Positions 11,741 through 22,869 of a stretch of 64,000 bases of DNA are shown here, piece after piece. Both the position numbers and the translations under genes were made by a program. The notes under the pieces are model-generated. The model searched no databases and had not been told where the DNA came from. It saw only the letters and a program-made list of their open reading frames with translations. Every line of letters begins with the position of its first letter. The stretch's first letter is position 1. Origin of the DNA: Glossina fuscipes. Lineage: Eukaryota > Arthropoda > Insecta > Diptera > Glossinidae. The stretch is from NCBI RefSeq assembly GCF_014805625.2, contig NW_023998450.1:101172-165171 (forward strand), written 5' to 3'.

Positions 11741-12554
11741 GTAATAATTTCGAAAATTACCTTAAACGTTAGGCGAAACAAAAATTATCCTTTAAATTGG
11801 AAGTTAGGATCGGACATCGAAAAATGTAAATCTTATCGAAATATAATTGACTTCATACGAAAAGAACGCTACCGCGCTGTATATTCTCATGTTTACCATA
11901 GGCGACTAAACATTAATAACGAAAAGGCAAACGTACATACTATGTGTATTCTTAATCAATTGTTGCATAGTGGAATAGACTCGATTTCCATTGCTCACAC
12001 CAAGCTAATCTTAACAATCCGTTTAAAGAGATAAATGGCCCCTTTTTGTTTTCCAAAAAGCTGTATAAACTCTACGGAAAAAACCATCAGACTAAGAGCA
12101 AGATTTTAACTTATACCAAAGATATACTATGTACAAACCGCCCGAACTGCATGGAGTGAATTGATTTTGTTTGCATCTTGCAATGATAGCACGTGTTGCA
12201 AAATTTGAGGGCAGCCGAATATTATTTCTTAGTTGTAAAACACTTGAAAACGCAAAGTTTTGGAAGAAACATTTTGCAGAAAAACTTTATCAATACGTCC
12301 AAATTTTCACACTATCTGAAGGAAATGGTTGATAATATTCTACAAGAGAAAGTTTACTTTGTGGCAACTTATTGACCTATTCTTAGATATAAAAAATATT
12401 TCATGTAATACTTGCTTGTCATAGCTTTGAGCTTTTGCGCTAACTGCGGATGACAGACCTTTAGTTCTTATGAATATGGCAAAATAGATAAATCATGTTT
12501 TTGCAGGAGCAGTTGCTTTTCCATAAAAAGTTAGTCAAACTTGTGCAAAGAAGG
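11741..12554. other. Non-coding stretch
   Basis: No recognisable gene or repeat. A 60-codon frame at 12193-12375 shows no motif. Confidence 0.5.
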
Positions 12555-12830
12555 CCTAGAATGATTGTCGCGCGGTCGAAGAAGAAGGGAAATTATATTC
12601 GACCGTGACTGTGTCTTTTAAACTCGCCCTCTTATAATGAACCAAGAAAGAGAAAAAAATTGAATTTTAGATAGACTTGTCCTTTTTCAGTTTATGCAAA
12701 GCTGCTATAACATAATCCATAGAATATGCATCGAAATTTTTACAATTTTCTCTCCTGTGGTTTATGAGTAATGAGCAAAACATATTTTATTTTTTTTTTT
12801 TGGCTTTTGAAAAAACAGATGTTTTCGGTT
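12555..12830 (+). repeat. Dispersed repeat family C, partial copy
   Basis: It begins near GCGGTCGAAGAAGAAGG with ATTATATTCGACCGTGACTG, as at 3900. It continues to CCATAGAATATGCATCGAAA and GTTTATGAGTAATGAGCAAA at 12717-12780. The last two blocks match the reverse complement of 42200-42290 closely (CCATAGAATATGAGTTCAAA and GTTTATGAGTAATGAGCAAA). Non-coding; the right boundary is uncertain. Confidence 0.6.
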
Positions 12831-13267
12831 TATGTGGCAATGTAGGGGAGCCCTTCGGCCGATTCGGTTCTCTTGCAGTCTTAATCGCTACGGATAAGGT
12901 TCCCACGCTTTTGCGGAATTTGCAGCCATTAGATTCATTTTTGCAGCCAGGAAGTTTTTTACTTTATGAGGTCTCCCTAGCAACCGTTTTATCAACATAC
13001 GTACGTTTCGCAAGGCATGGTTTAGCCAAGTAGCTAAGCACGCTTTTACTTTTTCATCCCCATTTCTGACATAGTACAAAAACATTTATAGCAAATTTTT
13101 GCTAAATAAAAACGTGGTTTGTTTATAATATTTTTTAAGAAATTTTTGAAAAATTTTGTTGGAACTATATTTTGATCTAACACTTCCGAGACATCGTATA
13201 ACAGAATTCTGTTAAGTCGTTAATAGAACTGTGTAAAAAAAATTTGTTTGTGTCTTTGCTAGTTATA
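12831..13267. other. Unassigned stretch left of mariner
   Basis: Frames overlap on both strands at 12764-13085 and the composition is somewhat more GC-rich than the surroundings, but no domain is recognised. It may be part of an unknown repeat. Confidence 0.4.
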
Positions 13268-13299
13268 TTAGTTTGGGGAAAAAGAAATCCATTTTTCGG
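13268..13299 (+). repeat. Mariner 5' terminal inverted repeat
   Basis: It starts TTAGTTTGGGGAAAAAG and ends in the TTTTTCGG part. Bases 1-26 equal the reverse complement of 14504-14529. It is the binding and cleavage site for the transposase (family knowledge). Confidence 0.95.
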
Positions 13300-13447
13300 T
13301 AGGTGGCTGCACTGATAGATTTCTCGTAAAGTATCGATCAAACAATTTCATATTTATGCTCGTTGGAAAGGTGACATTGCGCAGTAAAAAAATTCTTTTG
13401 CTGTTTTTTGTTGGGTGCTTTCAGTTGTGAGTTACAGCGTGTTAAAA

Positions 13448-14476
13448 ATGGAAGTGAACAAAGAGAAAATCGGTACATTTTACAGTTTTTCTTTGACAAA
13501 GGCGAAAATGCAAGCCAGGCGGCTAAAATTGTGAATGGTGTTTATGGTTCCGATACTGTAACAGCCAATTATGTGCAATTTTGGTTTCGTAGATTCCGTT
13601 TAGGAATTTTTGATGTTAAAGATGCACCTCGCACAGGTAGGCCGGTCGTCGAAAATGTCGATAAAATCGGAGAAATGATCGAAGTTGACCGGCATGTTAG
13701 CAGTCGTAACATCGCCCAGGAGCTAAAAATCGACCATAAAACAGTTTTAAACCATTTACACAAAGCTGGATTCAAAAAGAAGCTCGATGTTTGGGTGCCA
13801 CATCAATCAACAGAAAAAAACATGATGGATCGAATTTCCATCTGCGAAGCCTTGGCCAAACGGAATGAGATAGACCCATTTCTTAAACGAATGGTGACTG
13901 GAGATGAGAAATGGATCACATACGATAACCCTGTGCCAAAACGATCGTGGTCAAAGAGCGGTGAAGCTCCTCAAACGGCCGGGAAGGTTTTGCTACGCAT
14001 TTGGTGGGACTGGAAAGGGATTACTTATTATGGGTTGCTTCCATATGGCCAAACGCTAAATTCTGATCTCTACTGTCAACAACTGGACCGTTTGAAGATA
14101 GCGATTGCCCAGAAACGGGCAGAATTGGCCAACAGGAGAGTTGTCGTGTTCCACCAGGACAACCCTAGGCCACACACATCTACAGTGACTCGCCAGAAAC
14201 TTCGGGAGCTTGGTTGGGAAGTTTTAATGCATCCGCCATACAGTCCGGACTTGGCACCAAGCGATTATCATCTTTTTCTTGCATTGCAAAATTTCTTTAA
14301 TGATAAAAAAATTGGAATCTAGGGAGGATTGTGAAAATCGACTACTAGATTTTTTTGCAAATAGAGACCAGGACTTCTATGAGAGAGGCGTTTTGAAGTT
14401 ACCTTCAAAATGGCAACAAATCATACAACAAAACGGTGCATATTTGACCCAAATCGGACAATCCGAAGCATGTTAA
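13448..14476 (+). pseudogene. Mariner transposase, frameshifted
   Basis: The natural start is the ATG at 13448 (MEVNKEK), not the upstream TTG that opens the long frame. One base appears to be missing at about 13470, where the reading moves to the frame encoding NRYILQFFFDKGENASQAAK. The main frame carries the helix-turn-helix domain, WVPH, TGDEKWITYDN (first Asp), HQDNPRPHTS (second Asp) and YSPDLAPSDYHLF (third Asp). The last two Asp are 34 residues apart, so the DD34D triad is intact. A second shift lies in the run of seven A at 14305-14311. The rest (SREDCENRLLDFFANRDQDF to the stop at 14476) is in another frame. Between EAPQTA and GKVLL the family normally has about eight more residues, suggesting a small in-frame deletion (from memory of the family). 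Confidence 0.92.
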
Positions 14477-14503
14477 ATAAAGTCCTGAAGTTCATACAAA
14501 AAT

Positions 14504-14529
14504 AATGGATTTCTTTTTCCCCAAACTAA
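14504..14529 (-). repeat. Mariner 3' terminal inverted repeat
   Basis: It is the reverse complement of the first 26 bases of the element, beginning about 27 bases after the transposase stop codon and followed by the TA duplication at 14530-14531. Confidence 0.95.
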
Positions 14530-14531
14530 TA

Positions 14532-16059
14532 TTTAAATAAAATTTCACACCTTACCATCTTTCGGTAATTTCTGATAACACAAGCTTAAGTTTGCGCTTG
14601 TAGGCAAAAACTTGGATCACATAATGTCAAATTGAAGAGAAATGGCTGAATCGAGCCGTTCTTTATTTTGATTAGGAATATGTATGTATTTTAGCGGGTC
14701 TCGGATACGAATCTGTAAACATTACGGATATTTATGAAAATTTTATATATTCGCTATGACGAGAGAAAAAATCGCTACTTACTTAACAAAATATTTACAT
14801 ATATATTATTCAAGCGAAGGTGCACACCTTTCTCGTCTAAGTCTATTTACTATTTTCTAGTAATAACCACAGATGCTGTACGACTTAACAATAAGTACAA
14901 ATATTTTATGCACATGTTAAAGAAACTGAAATCGACAACACATTTCAATTCCATACCTGTTGTAGGTTTGTTGCTGTTATTTTACGAATGAACGAACAAG
15001 TTGTACTGTTAAGCAAATGAAAACCTTATGCCATATGCCAATTCAAGTAGGGCAGGTGAGTTCTTATTATATATAGGTACACAATCACAAAAGTATATAA
15101 ATCTTATGCATCAAATAGTACCTACGAGAGCAACATAAATACTGGTGCCATGAGAAAACAAAAGGTAAATGTTTTCCGTTCCCGCGCTCCTCCATTCTTA
15201 AACTTAGCTCCTATTCCTTTTTCTCTGTTATTTATTGCATTTATAAATATGTATGAAGCACAAAAAAATTGAATCGTATTGAAATGAGACCGACGTTTTT
15301 GGCACTCTCTCCTTGGCATTTTTATCAAGAAAAGATGAAGGCATTTTAAGAATGACATGCTACATAAGCGTAAATGCGTTTCTGAAAATCGGTAGATCGA
15401 GCAAGTTTGAACTAGTGTCATACATTTGTTCACGCTTTAATATAATAAAAATGGGGCATAGCAAATACTCGCAGTTGGGCAGAACCCATCTCATAAGCAA
15501 AGCAATGTTAACAGAAAGACTGCGAAACTTAAGTATTTTCTAATTATATTCGAACTTATAAACAGATTTAACAAATTTTTAAACTTTGACGAAATTACGA
15601 AACGGAGAGGAAAAGATTAGACTGTACATGTGTGATTTCAACAGACAGTATGACTGACCACCTAAATTGATTGCATTGTGCAGACATACGGCTTGCCCAT
15701 TGCATACACAATATTTGCAAATAAACTTTTCTCAATTAATGTTGAAAAAAATATTTTTGATATAACTTTTTTTTTTTTTATCAACTGAACACAATTTATT
15801 TTTAAACTTTATATAGCTTACAGAAGTTGCTTTACTTGTTCACGATCCAGAAATTATTGGTTTAGCTAGACAGGTACTTATTATTTATTTTTTCGATTTA
15901 ATGCTTAATATTTTGTATTTATTTTACGGTACAGGCAGTCTCAGCACTTTAGTATGCCATAAAGGGAAAGCTGAATGGTTTAACTGCTACCAAGTCAAGA
16001 AAAGTATTCGGGGAGTTTTTTTATCAAAATTTAAAATATTCCTATATTTCACATGAACT
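14532..16059. other. Non-coding stretch
   Basis: No gene is recognised. Overlapping frames on both strands at 15122-15543 have no motif and conflict with each other. Near 15767-15780 there is a T run. Confidence 0.5.
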
Positions 16060-16540
16060 TTATTAAAACAGGTCAATATATGCCACTTTGATAAAAAAGA
16101 TTAGTGCTATTTTTCGGATGAAACCATTTAGCAATCAATTTGCAACTTTTTTGTGGGAGAGCGTATCTCCGCTCACAGGCCTCCATTAACAGCATTACGC
16201 AGGAATGCTTCAGATCCGTGCTGTACAGTAATTGCATCAAAATTTGCTGTCCAGGCCAACAAGTTATTAAAGACATGTATACGTGGCATTGTGGTGATAG
16301 TCTGCTTTGCCATTGATCAATTGCAGCTGCATTTTAATCGCTTCGGCTGTAGAAAGTGAAGCCAGTCGTTTGGTCGGAATAAGACAGCTAATATAATAAA
16401 CGGCGACCTTCCAATCCCAGCAAAGCAGTGCTTTAAAACATTGCTTAATGCTTGATCCATATCTGATTACCATCTTCTTCAAACATTACCATCATACGTG
16501 TACCACCCGCTATCAAGCTCATCCAAAATGGCCCAAACTA
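16060..16540 (-). pseudogene. Mariner transposase relic, C-terminal half
   Basis: Minus-strand frames read, from 16482 downward, CFKALLCWDWKVAVYYISCL (family: VLLCIWWDWKGVVYYELLP), then ADYHHNATYTCL (family HHDNATPHTS, so the second Asp is lost), and after a frameshift QQILMQLLYSTDLKHS (family GWxVLxHPPYSPDLAPSD, third Asp lost). It ends with KSCKLIAKWFHPKNSTNLFY followed by QSGIY (family FFANKxxxFYExGI). The N-terminal half and the terminal repeats were not found. The WDWKG version places it nearer to the mellifera-type copy at 13.3 kb than to the mauritiana-like relics, but it is far older. Confidence 0.7.
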
Positions 16541-19028
16541 GTTTTGTTTCAGCAACGTACATATGCTCGGAGAAAAAACCGCGCGTCGAAATTTCCAGAG
16601 CAAATTAGTTCCGTATCACTGATTTTAAAAACGCGTCTTCTCCATAAATACAAAAATTTTTTTCTGTAGCCATTTTTTTGGAAATAAATAGCTTTTTGGG
16701 AGGGATTAATTCTCGATGCAAAGGTAATATTTAAAAATTGTAAAATATGTGGACATTTTAGTTTGGTGACTAGGATGAGTTCTATTCCGATTCTTAAGAC
16801 ATTTTGAAAGATAACTCTAGTCGATTGTTTCTCTACAGATCGTTAGCCATCTTTATGTTTATGTTTAAAATTTCTTGATTATTTTCTGATGAAACTTAAA
16901 CATTTGTCCTAAAATTTTACATTTGTGTCTGGCTTTTGATTGTAAAATCTAATCGTTTCCCTCTCGTCCCTCGGTTATGCAAGTTGTTAATACTGTAAAT
17001 TATATTTGCCTATTGTGGATATAGGATCATTTAAAAACGGCATATTATGATACAGAAAAGACAATGTTAGAAGAAGAAAATAACTTACGTCGCCGAATGG
17101 TTCTGTTCAGCAGGTTGATGCTGGCAATCGATTAAATTGGCTTCATGTGCTTGAAGGAAATGCTTATATACTAAAGAACATAGGCAGTATTTAAAAATGG
17201 GCCGCAGTATTCGAACATTAATAAAGATGTACTGAGCAGACGTTTAAAAATCGCTGTCATTCAAGATGTGTTTGTGATTCATATCGAAACGAAACTTTCC
17301 CATATTGGAACTGCCACTGGCAGTCATCGCCAATCTTTTGCTCGACCACTGCATGGATTGAAACTTTTAATCCGAACGTAGGCTAACAACTGTTTGCAGC
17401 TGCTAAAGCTCACATGCAGACCATATATTTACGATCGCTTCACGAATATTATCTCCACAAATGTGAAATAGGAAATATACTTGTGTATCAGTACCGTCAA
17501 TTTTTATAAGAGTGTTATTTAGACCGACTTTTTAAACATCGGGGAAGACGCTTTTTTATATCAATTTTCATTAGTATTTTCGAAAGCTTAGTGTTGTTAG
17601 AAATTGGCTAGCTCAGTAGTCCCATCCAGAATTTCTCTCTTGGTAGCCGAGGCGGCGTTGAAAATGAAGTTAATAAAGATAATAAACTATTTTTCTAGAA
17701 AGCAGTTAACTCGACATACAAAAAAAAAATCCGTATATAAAAAATTGCGAAATTTTAAAAGTATAGTAACACGAACAAGAAAGTAGGAAAGAAAGTAGAA
17801 AATTAAGTGAACGCATGTTTCTTCTTTAACGAGTAGGACAGCTAAATTCATGCCCCTATAGTGGGGCCATTTCGCTTCAGAAGAAAAAAATATGAGCAAA
17901 AAGTAGAACGTAGTCGCACGGAAAGTGAAAAGTAAAGTGTGCCCACTTATTGCTGCCCTTGTAGAATCATTTTCAATATTTAAAGCAACTTTGAGGCATG
18001 AGCCTTTCAATTTATGCCCATCGCATCAAAACGCCAGGTGGTGGTAGATGCATGTTCACACCAAAGGCCTTATTCGTTACACAATACATATTATTTCGTT
18101 TGTTTGCGGATAGGTGGCTCTCACTTGGCGGATATAAAATTTTAGAAAATATCTTATGTTGTATAACCTGTCATGCTCATGAATTGATATAAAATCATAA
18201 AGAAACATAAAGTTTCACAAACTCAAGTGATGTAAATATAGACGTTTTGCTTGATAACAAGGAATATTCAACGAAAATAAATAAAAGTATAAATAGTGAT
18301 GACTGCACACAAAAAGATATAATTAATGTCTTTTCAAGCAACACTTATATACTTTTTCTTCAAAAGAGCAAAAAAGAGTTTGCACATACTAAAGCTAATA
18401 AATCAACGTGAAATAGTTTCAACAGTGAATGTATGGTAAACAGTAAGGAAATAAGTTGAATTATACTCTTTCTAATTATATGCAATTTTGTTAATTGTTG
18501 TATAGTAAAGGCATCTTCTCAGTGGATAATTGTTATAAATCCTGGAAAATTTAACAATGGTTTGAGTAGAGCCACAAATGTGAAATATGTAAAATATATA
18601 ATAAACGCCCATTGAGGAAAAGACAAAATAAAGAAGAGGTATAGAAGGGAAGAATTGGTAGTTATTGAAGAACTGACTTAAATATGAAAGAAAGCAGTTT
18701 CAATTTTCTAAAATCGAAACAACTAGTAACATTTTCTTGAAATAATCCAAATAAGGAATATAATCCATCCAGCTATCAACGCAGCTTAATCTATAATATA
18801 CGTACAAACCCATTTATAAATTTAGGTAAAAAACTTTGAGGTTTTTAGATTGAAAATATTTAGGTTAAAAATTTTATGCCACTTAAGGCATGTGAATGAA
18901 TGAAAGTGGTCCTGTTGTTTATAATGCCTGGAAATGTTACGTTGCTTTGGAAGATCAGACCTTAATATGCGAAAGCGTTAATTAATTACAAATGACAATG
19001 TAGGTGACATGAACATAACGAAATAACA
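16541..19028. other. Non-coding stretch
   Basis: I find no supported gene. The region 17040-17460 is less AT-rich and may be an old repeat, but neither strand gives a recognisable peptide. The frame at 17687-18010 on the minus strand is hydrophobic and without motif. Confidence 0.5.
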
Positions 19029-19169
19029 AGTGAAAACGCTATTGTGGCCCAGGACTATTACAGCAGTTCGATTAATGTGTCTATGGATTTAAGAACTGCT
19101 CACATTAAGGCGAAATTGGACATGATCAAGAAAGTTTTCCGATCGGAATCATATCCAACAACTTGCGGT

Positions 19170-19400
19170 CTTGGGCCAAAACGCGTCAGTTCATCAGATT
19201 TCATCAAGACATCTCAAAAACTTCGACTTATGGCTTGAACACAAATTTACATGGATCATCAACATCAGACAGACAGACGGGCAAACAAGGTTAGACCGGT
19301 TCAGACTCATTTTCTAAATCATTTTTAGAATCATTTTCTAAACCGACCAACATAATAAAATGTAGGTGTACTTAACCTTCTGCCGAATATTGTATATATC
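19170..19400 (+). repeat. Dispersed repeat family A, partial copy
   Basis: The blocks GATTTCATCAAGACATCTCA, GCTTGAACACAAATTTACAT, CATCAGACAGACAGACGGGC, GGTTCAGACTCATTTTCTAA and TAGGTGTACTTAA match in order the 3' parts of the copies at 23690-23830 and 63400-63520. A short local duplication of CATTTTCTAAA occurs inside (19308-19345). Non-coding. Confidence 0.65.
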
Positions 19401-20153
19401 CGTAAAACGCAAAAATGGCAACAAACTCCAATATGTGGTTTTTTTATGATGGAAGCGAATGGAAGATAATGACGTCTTTGTAAAGTAAGTTAAATTTGCT
19501 AAATTTGGATCACGTTGGTTGACGTACTGGGTATCCTTCAATATGGGAGCTTTCATTCAAAATTTGGTGTACTATTAAGAAAATGAGTGGGTGAGTGTAT
19601 CTATGGGGGTATCTCACGGTCGGCATTGCCTGACTTTAGCATTGTCACTTGTGTTCTGCTTTACAATTTGCAACAAGTAAAAAGTGTAAGTAGAAAGTCC
19701 TTGGGTCAGATCCACACTTGTAAGTAGTGAAAAGACGAAAATAAGCTTTTTTTATAAATCCTTTAAAGTATATTGTCAATGAATATTAAATATTACATAC
19801 CTTAAAATACATATAAAGGTGGGTGTATTTCTTGCAAATCCTGTGTTCAAGGCGTTTTAGTAACGCCAATGTTTAATAGAAAATAGAGGTTCAAGCAAAT
19901 GTCAGTAGTCGCAGGATGTTTTCGCTTTCGATATTTTGAAAATCTTGCTATTAAATATTGTATGCTCCAGTAACGTCTACAAAATAATTAAATTTCTACA
20001 GGAATTTTATTATGTTATTATAACATTAACTGGATAAAGGAAACAATCGATAATCGACATCTCCATGCACGCACCGTGCTGAAGCATTCGGTGTACAGAA
20101 GGTATTGATAATGATTCGGATTTATCGACCCAGTGCTGTACTTACAGATTATG

Positions 20154-20172
20154 AACGGGCACGTGGCCCGTT
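20154..20172. other. Palindrome containing CACGTG
   Basis: AACGGGC and GCCCGTT form seven-base arms around ACGTG, and the centre contains a CACGTG E-box. It lies 41 bases left of another inverted repeat at 20213-20227. It could be a protein-binding site or part of a miniature transposon end; no further support. Confidence 0.35.
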
Positions 20173-20212
20173 TGCGACGTATTTTGGATAAACACTGAAT
20201 ACTAGAACTATC

Positions 20213-20227
20213 GGGTCAATATGACCT
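20213..20227. other. Inverted repeat GGGTCA-ATA-TGACCT
   Basis: Two half-sites of nuclear-receptor type face each other with a three-base spacer, one base short of the perfect AGGTCA-n3-TGACCT. Similar GGGTCA/TGACCC palindromes are also known near the ends of some piggyBac-like elements, and a TTAA lies 10 bases to the right (20237-20240). Either reading is speculation from this sequence alone. Confidence 0.3.
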
Positions 20228-20499
20228 TTCTGAACATTTAACCTTGAAAAAATGCTCATATCTATAACTTTCCAAAAATGTGTACCAGCTGTTTGCCAGG
20301 ATCCCCTTCATATTTGGAGTGACGACATTACGTTTTTAAATAAAAAAAAATATAGCAAGATAAACGCTTCATTCCTCTTGAATTTTGTGTAATTAATTTA
20401 GTGACTTAGATATATATTTTCTGAGGCTTTATAAAATACATAAAAAATTTGAATAGAATTTATTGCAGAAGTTATCTTTCTCTAGTTGCTTGAGCATCG

Positions 20500-20745
20500 T
20501 AAGTATCAGCTGTGCAAATAAATTTCATTAAAAATATATTTGTTGCAAAATTATATGATTTAAAATCAATCTATATTTACTATCCATGGCCTTTTGCTTT
20601 CTGTTGGGTAATTGACGGAAGTTCTTGCGGTAGAAACTTTGTGCTTTCCCAATACCTAAATAGTCATTGATCCAGTTTCGTAGATTCTCAGATTGGCAGA
20701 ACCGCTCCTCTGCTGAGCATAAAGGCATCGATCTGAACCAATATT
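20500..20745 (-). pseudogene. Mariner transposase relic, C-terminus only
   Basis: The minus-strand peptide WFRSMPLCSAEERFCQSENL continues RNWINDYLGIGKAQSFYRKN and then RQLPNRKQKAMDSK. It follows the mariner C-terminal pattern YHLFRSMxHALAExxFxS, x-x-WLDxWxASK, FYRxGIxxLPERWxKxVxSxG. It begins just after the third catalytic position; nothing convincing is seen upstream. The wording is closest to mauritiana-type mariners, as in the relic at 9.6-10.1 kb, so both could come from the same lineage. Confidence 0.7.
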
Positions 20746-22869
20746 AATTAGAAAAAGATATCGTAAAAGAAATCTCAATCGGGAAAGAAGCTCGCAGTAC
20801 AAATTGAGGAGAATTTCTTGGATTGCTTTTGCTGGAGATGGATCGTCTTCAAGACGAAATTGTTTTGCACGAAATCTCTGAAACTCTAAGCTTTTCTATT
20901 TCATAGCTTACTGCAATTTCACTTTAAGTCGACTTAATCATTTCCGTATCTTCAGGTGGACTTTTTTCAACTCAATATAGTTGACAAAAGAAAACTACGC
21001 CAAAACGTAAAAGACTTAGCTTCTTTCATTACTTTTCGGTATACACTGAGCGACAACCTGTTAATAGCTGAAATTTGTACTATATGTCCATCAATATGTG
21101 AGCCACGTACACGCAAGGTTTCGGAAGAAATGAACCCTGCAGGCACATCTCACAGAGCCCTCAATTTCAAATCAGAGAATTTTTTCTCCAACTATTCGTA
21201 ACAATAATTTTTTGTTGTGCTCTTATGATGTAACGCATTAATTCTGTTTTTCGTTTATGTTATGTATGAATTTTTATAATCGTTTCCTTTTCATTTTCGA
21301 TTTCAACTGAAACAAAAAATGTTATTAAACGATTTGTGTTGATCATGTGTACGCAGTGATATCTTTCAATTTTCTCAATTACGTTGTATTCTAGATTGTA
21401 CCTAAGGCGAATAACGTATTAGAAATCGAGTTATATGGTAAATAATATGGAAATGCGGCTGCAGCTTCACCTCACTTCTGCTTAATTAATAAACACACTA
21501 ACCGACCACTTTATACGATGTGAGTCCATCGAGCTTTATATCAGGGCCGTGCAATAACGTACGATATAAGAATTAAAAACAAAAAATTATACGTTTACTG
21601 CGAACGGTGGATACACGGTTTAAACGAAACAAGGCGTATAAGCACTCTTGGGAAGTCGAAATAAAATCGAGTGATTTGTTTATTCTTGCTTTAACCTTAA
21701 TCCGTACATGACGGGGCGTTGAGATTCATTTTAATTTTAAACTTAAATTGTTTGATTATTTTTTTTTTTTGTATTTTACTTTGAATTGACAATTAACGCT
21801 AAAAAAAAAATTTTCGTTTGGAGTTAGTCATGATGACCAAATTAACCATTTTAGTGTTTATAAGGAATTCGACTACAATATGTCTCGCAGGCGCACAGCC
21901 AGAAAGGATTTCCCTATCTTGGGGCAGAGATGTTTTCAGTTATGTTTTTACGAGCTACAAATTGCAGCAAACTTTTTTTCAAATTTGCGACAAAAACTAA
22001 ATTTTGTTTATGTTTTGAAGGTTTTCGTATTCTTAGAGAATTCGAAATTAAAAGGTTTGTTTGGATAAAAAGTGAATCTAAGCCGAAATTTAACCAAAAA
22101 CAACGCGTCAATTGTTCCCATGCTCCTCATAAGAGACTAAGAGGGTTATTCTGCTGGGTTTTGCTTTTTAAAAATACGTGCTCGACTTATGAAAAGATAG
22201 TCGTAGTTGTTTAAGACGCGTACCAAGACAAACTTTTTTAAATATTGCACTACGATTTTGCAAAGCATTTCCTAATTGACATAGAAGTGAAAAAATGAGA
22301 AAAATATTTTACTTCTCCCTATTTCTTCTGTCAGATCTGACTTTTTTGGTTAATGAAAAAATAAATTTTTTGAATTCCTTTACTTACCTCATGATTAAGA
22401 AATATCAGATGCCATCTTAAATTTAAACACTAAGCGAACATGTTCAGTTTCAGTAAAAAGCTAAACCAGCACGTAGGAAAGTGTATGCGTACAAGAAATG
22501 GTATAACATTTTTTCTAGAAATTGACGCACACACATGTATATATACATTTCATATTATTTTTTCAGGTTTTTGTTAGTTTTTTATTCTGTTATGTCATCA
22601 ATTTCCCGTAAGGAAAACATTAACAAGAGCACGTACTTTTTTTTTAGAGCGGTCGAAGGGAGAAAGGCGAAGAGCGTACAACAAAAATCCTAAATATTAA
22701 GGATACACACACATAAACCTACGAACGTACATAAGCGTTTGCTTATATGCTCGGTTCACCCATTTATAACGATGTAAATGAAGAAATTTTTCTTATGCAT
22801 ATCTTCATACTATTTCTGCATATATACCTACATACGTGCGTTAATAATTTAAACAAACGAAAACGCTAT
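20746..22869. other. Non-coding stretch
   Basis: No recognisable gene. Frames at 20956-21201 and 21818-22214 overlap in conflicting phases without motifs. Poly(T) and poly(A) tracts occur at about 21758-21770 and 21801-21809. Confidence 0.5.

Larger units (their letters stand above)
13268..14529 (+). mobile_element. Mellifera-type mariner transposon, nearly complete
   Basis: The ends are TTAGTTTGGGGAAAAAGAAA at 13268 and its reverse complement finishing at 14529. The first 26 bases of the two terminal repeats are identical, and each end is flanked by TA (13266-13267 and 14530-14531), the standard mariner target duplication. The length, 1262 bp, is that of a full element. A single transposase gene lies inside on the plus strand with two frameshifts. 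Compared with the other mariner relics in this window it is clearly younger, but as it stands it would need transposase from elsewhere. Its ends look intact enough to be a substrate (inference). Confidence 0.95.
19401..20499. other. Non-coding stretch with two short palindromes
   Basis: No gene is recognised. A more GC-rich island at 20080-20230 contains two short inverted repeats, described separately. The rest is AT-rich. Confidence 0.5.

Noticed and set aside
12764..13085. Gene in the more GC-rich patch left of the mariner
   Set aside because: Frames exist on both strands over the same bases and neither has a recognisable domain; its left part is repeat C.
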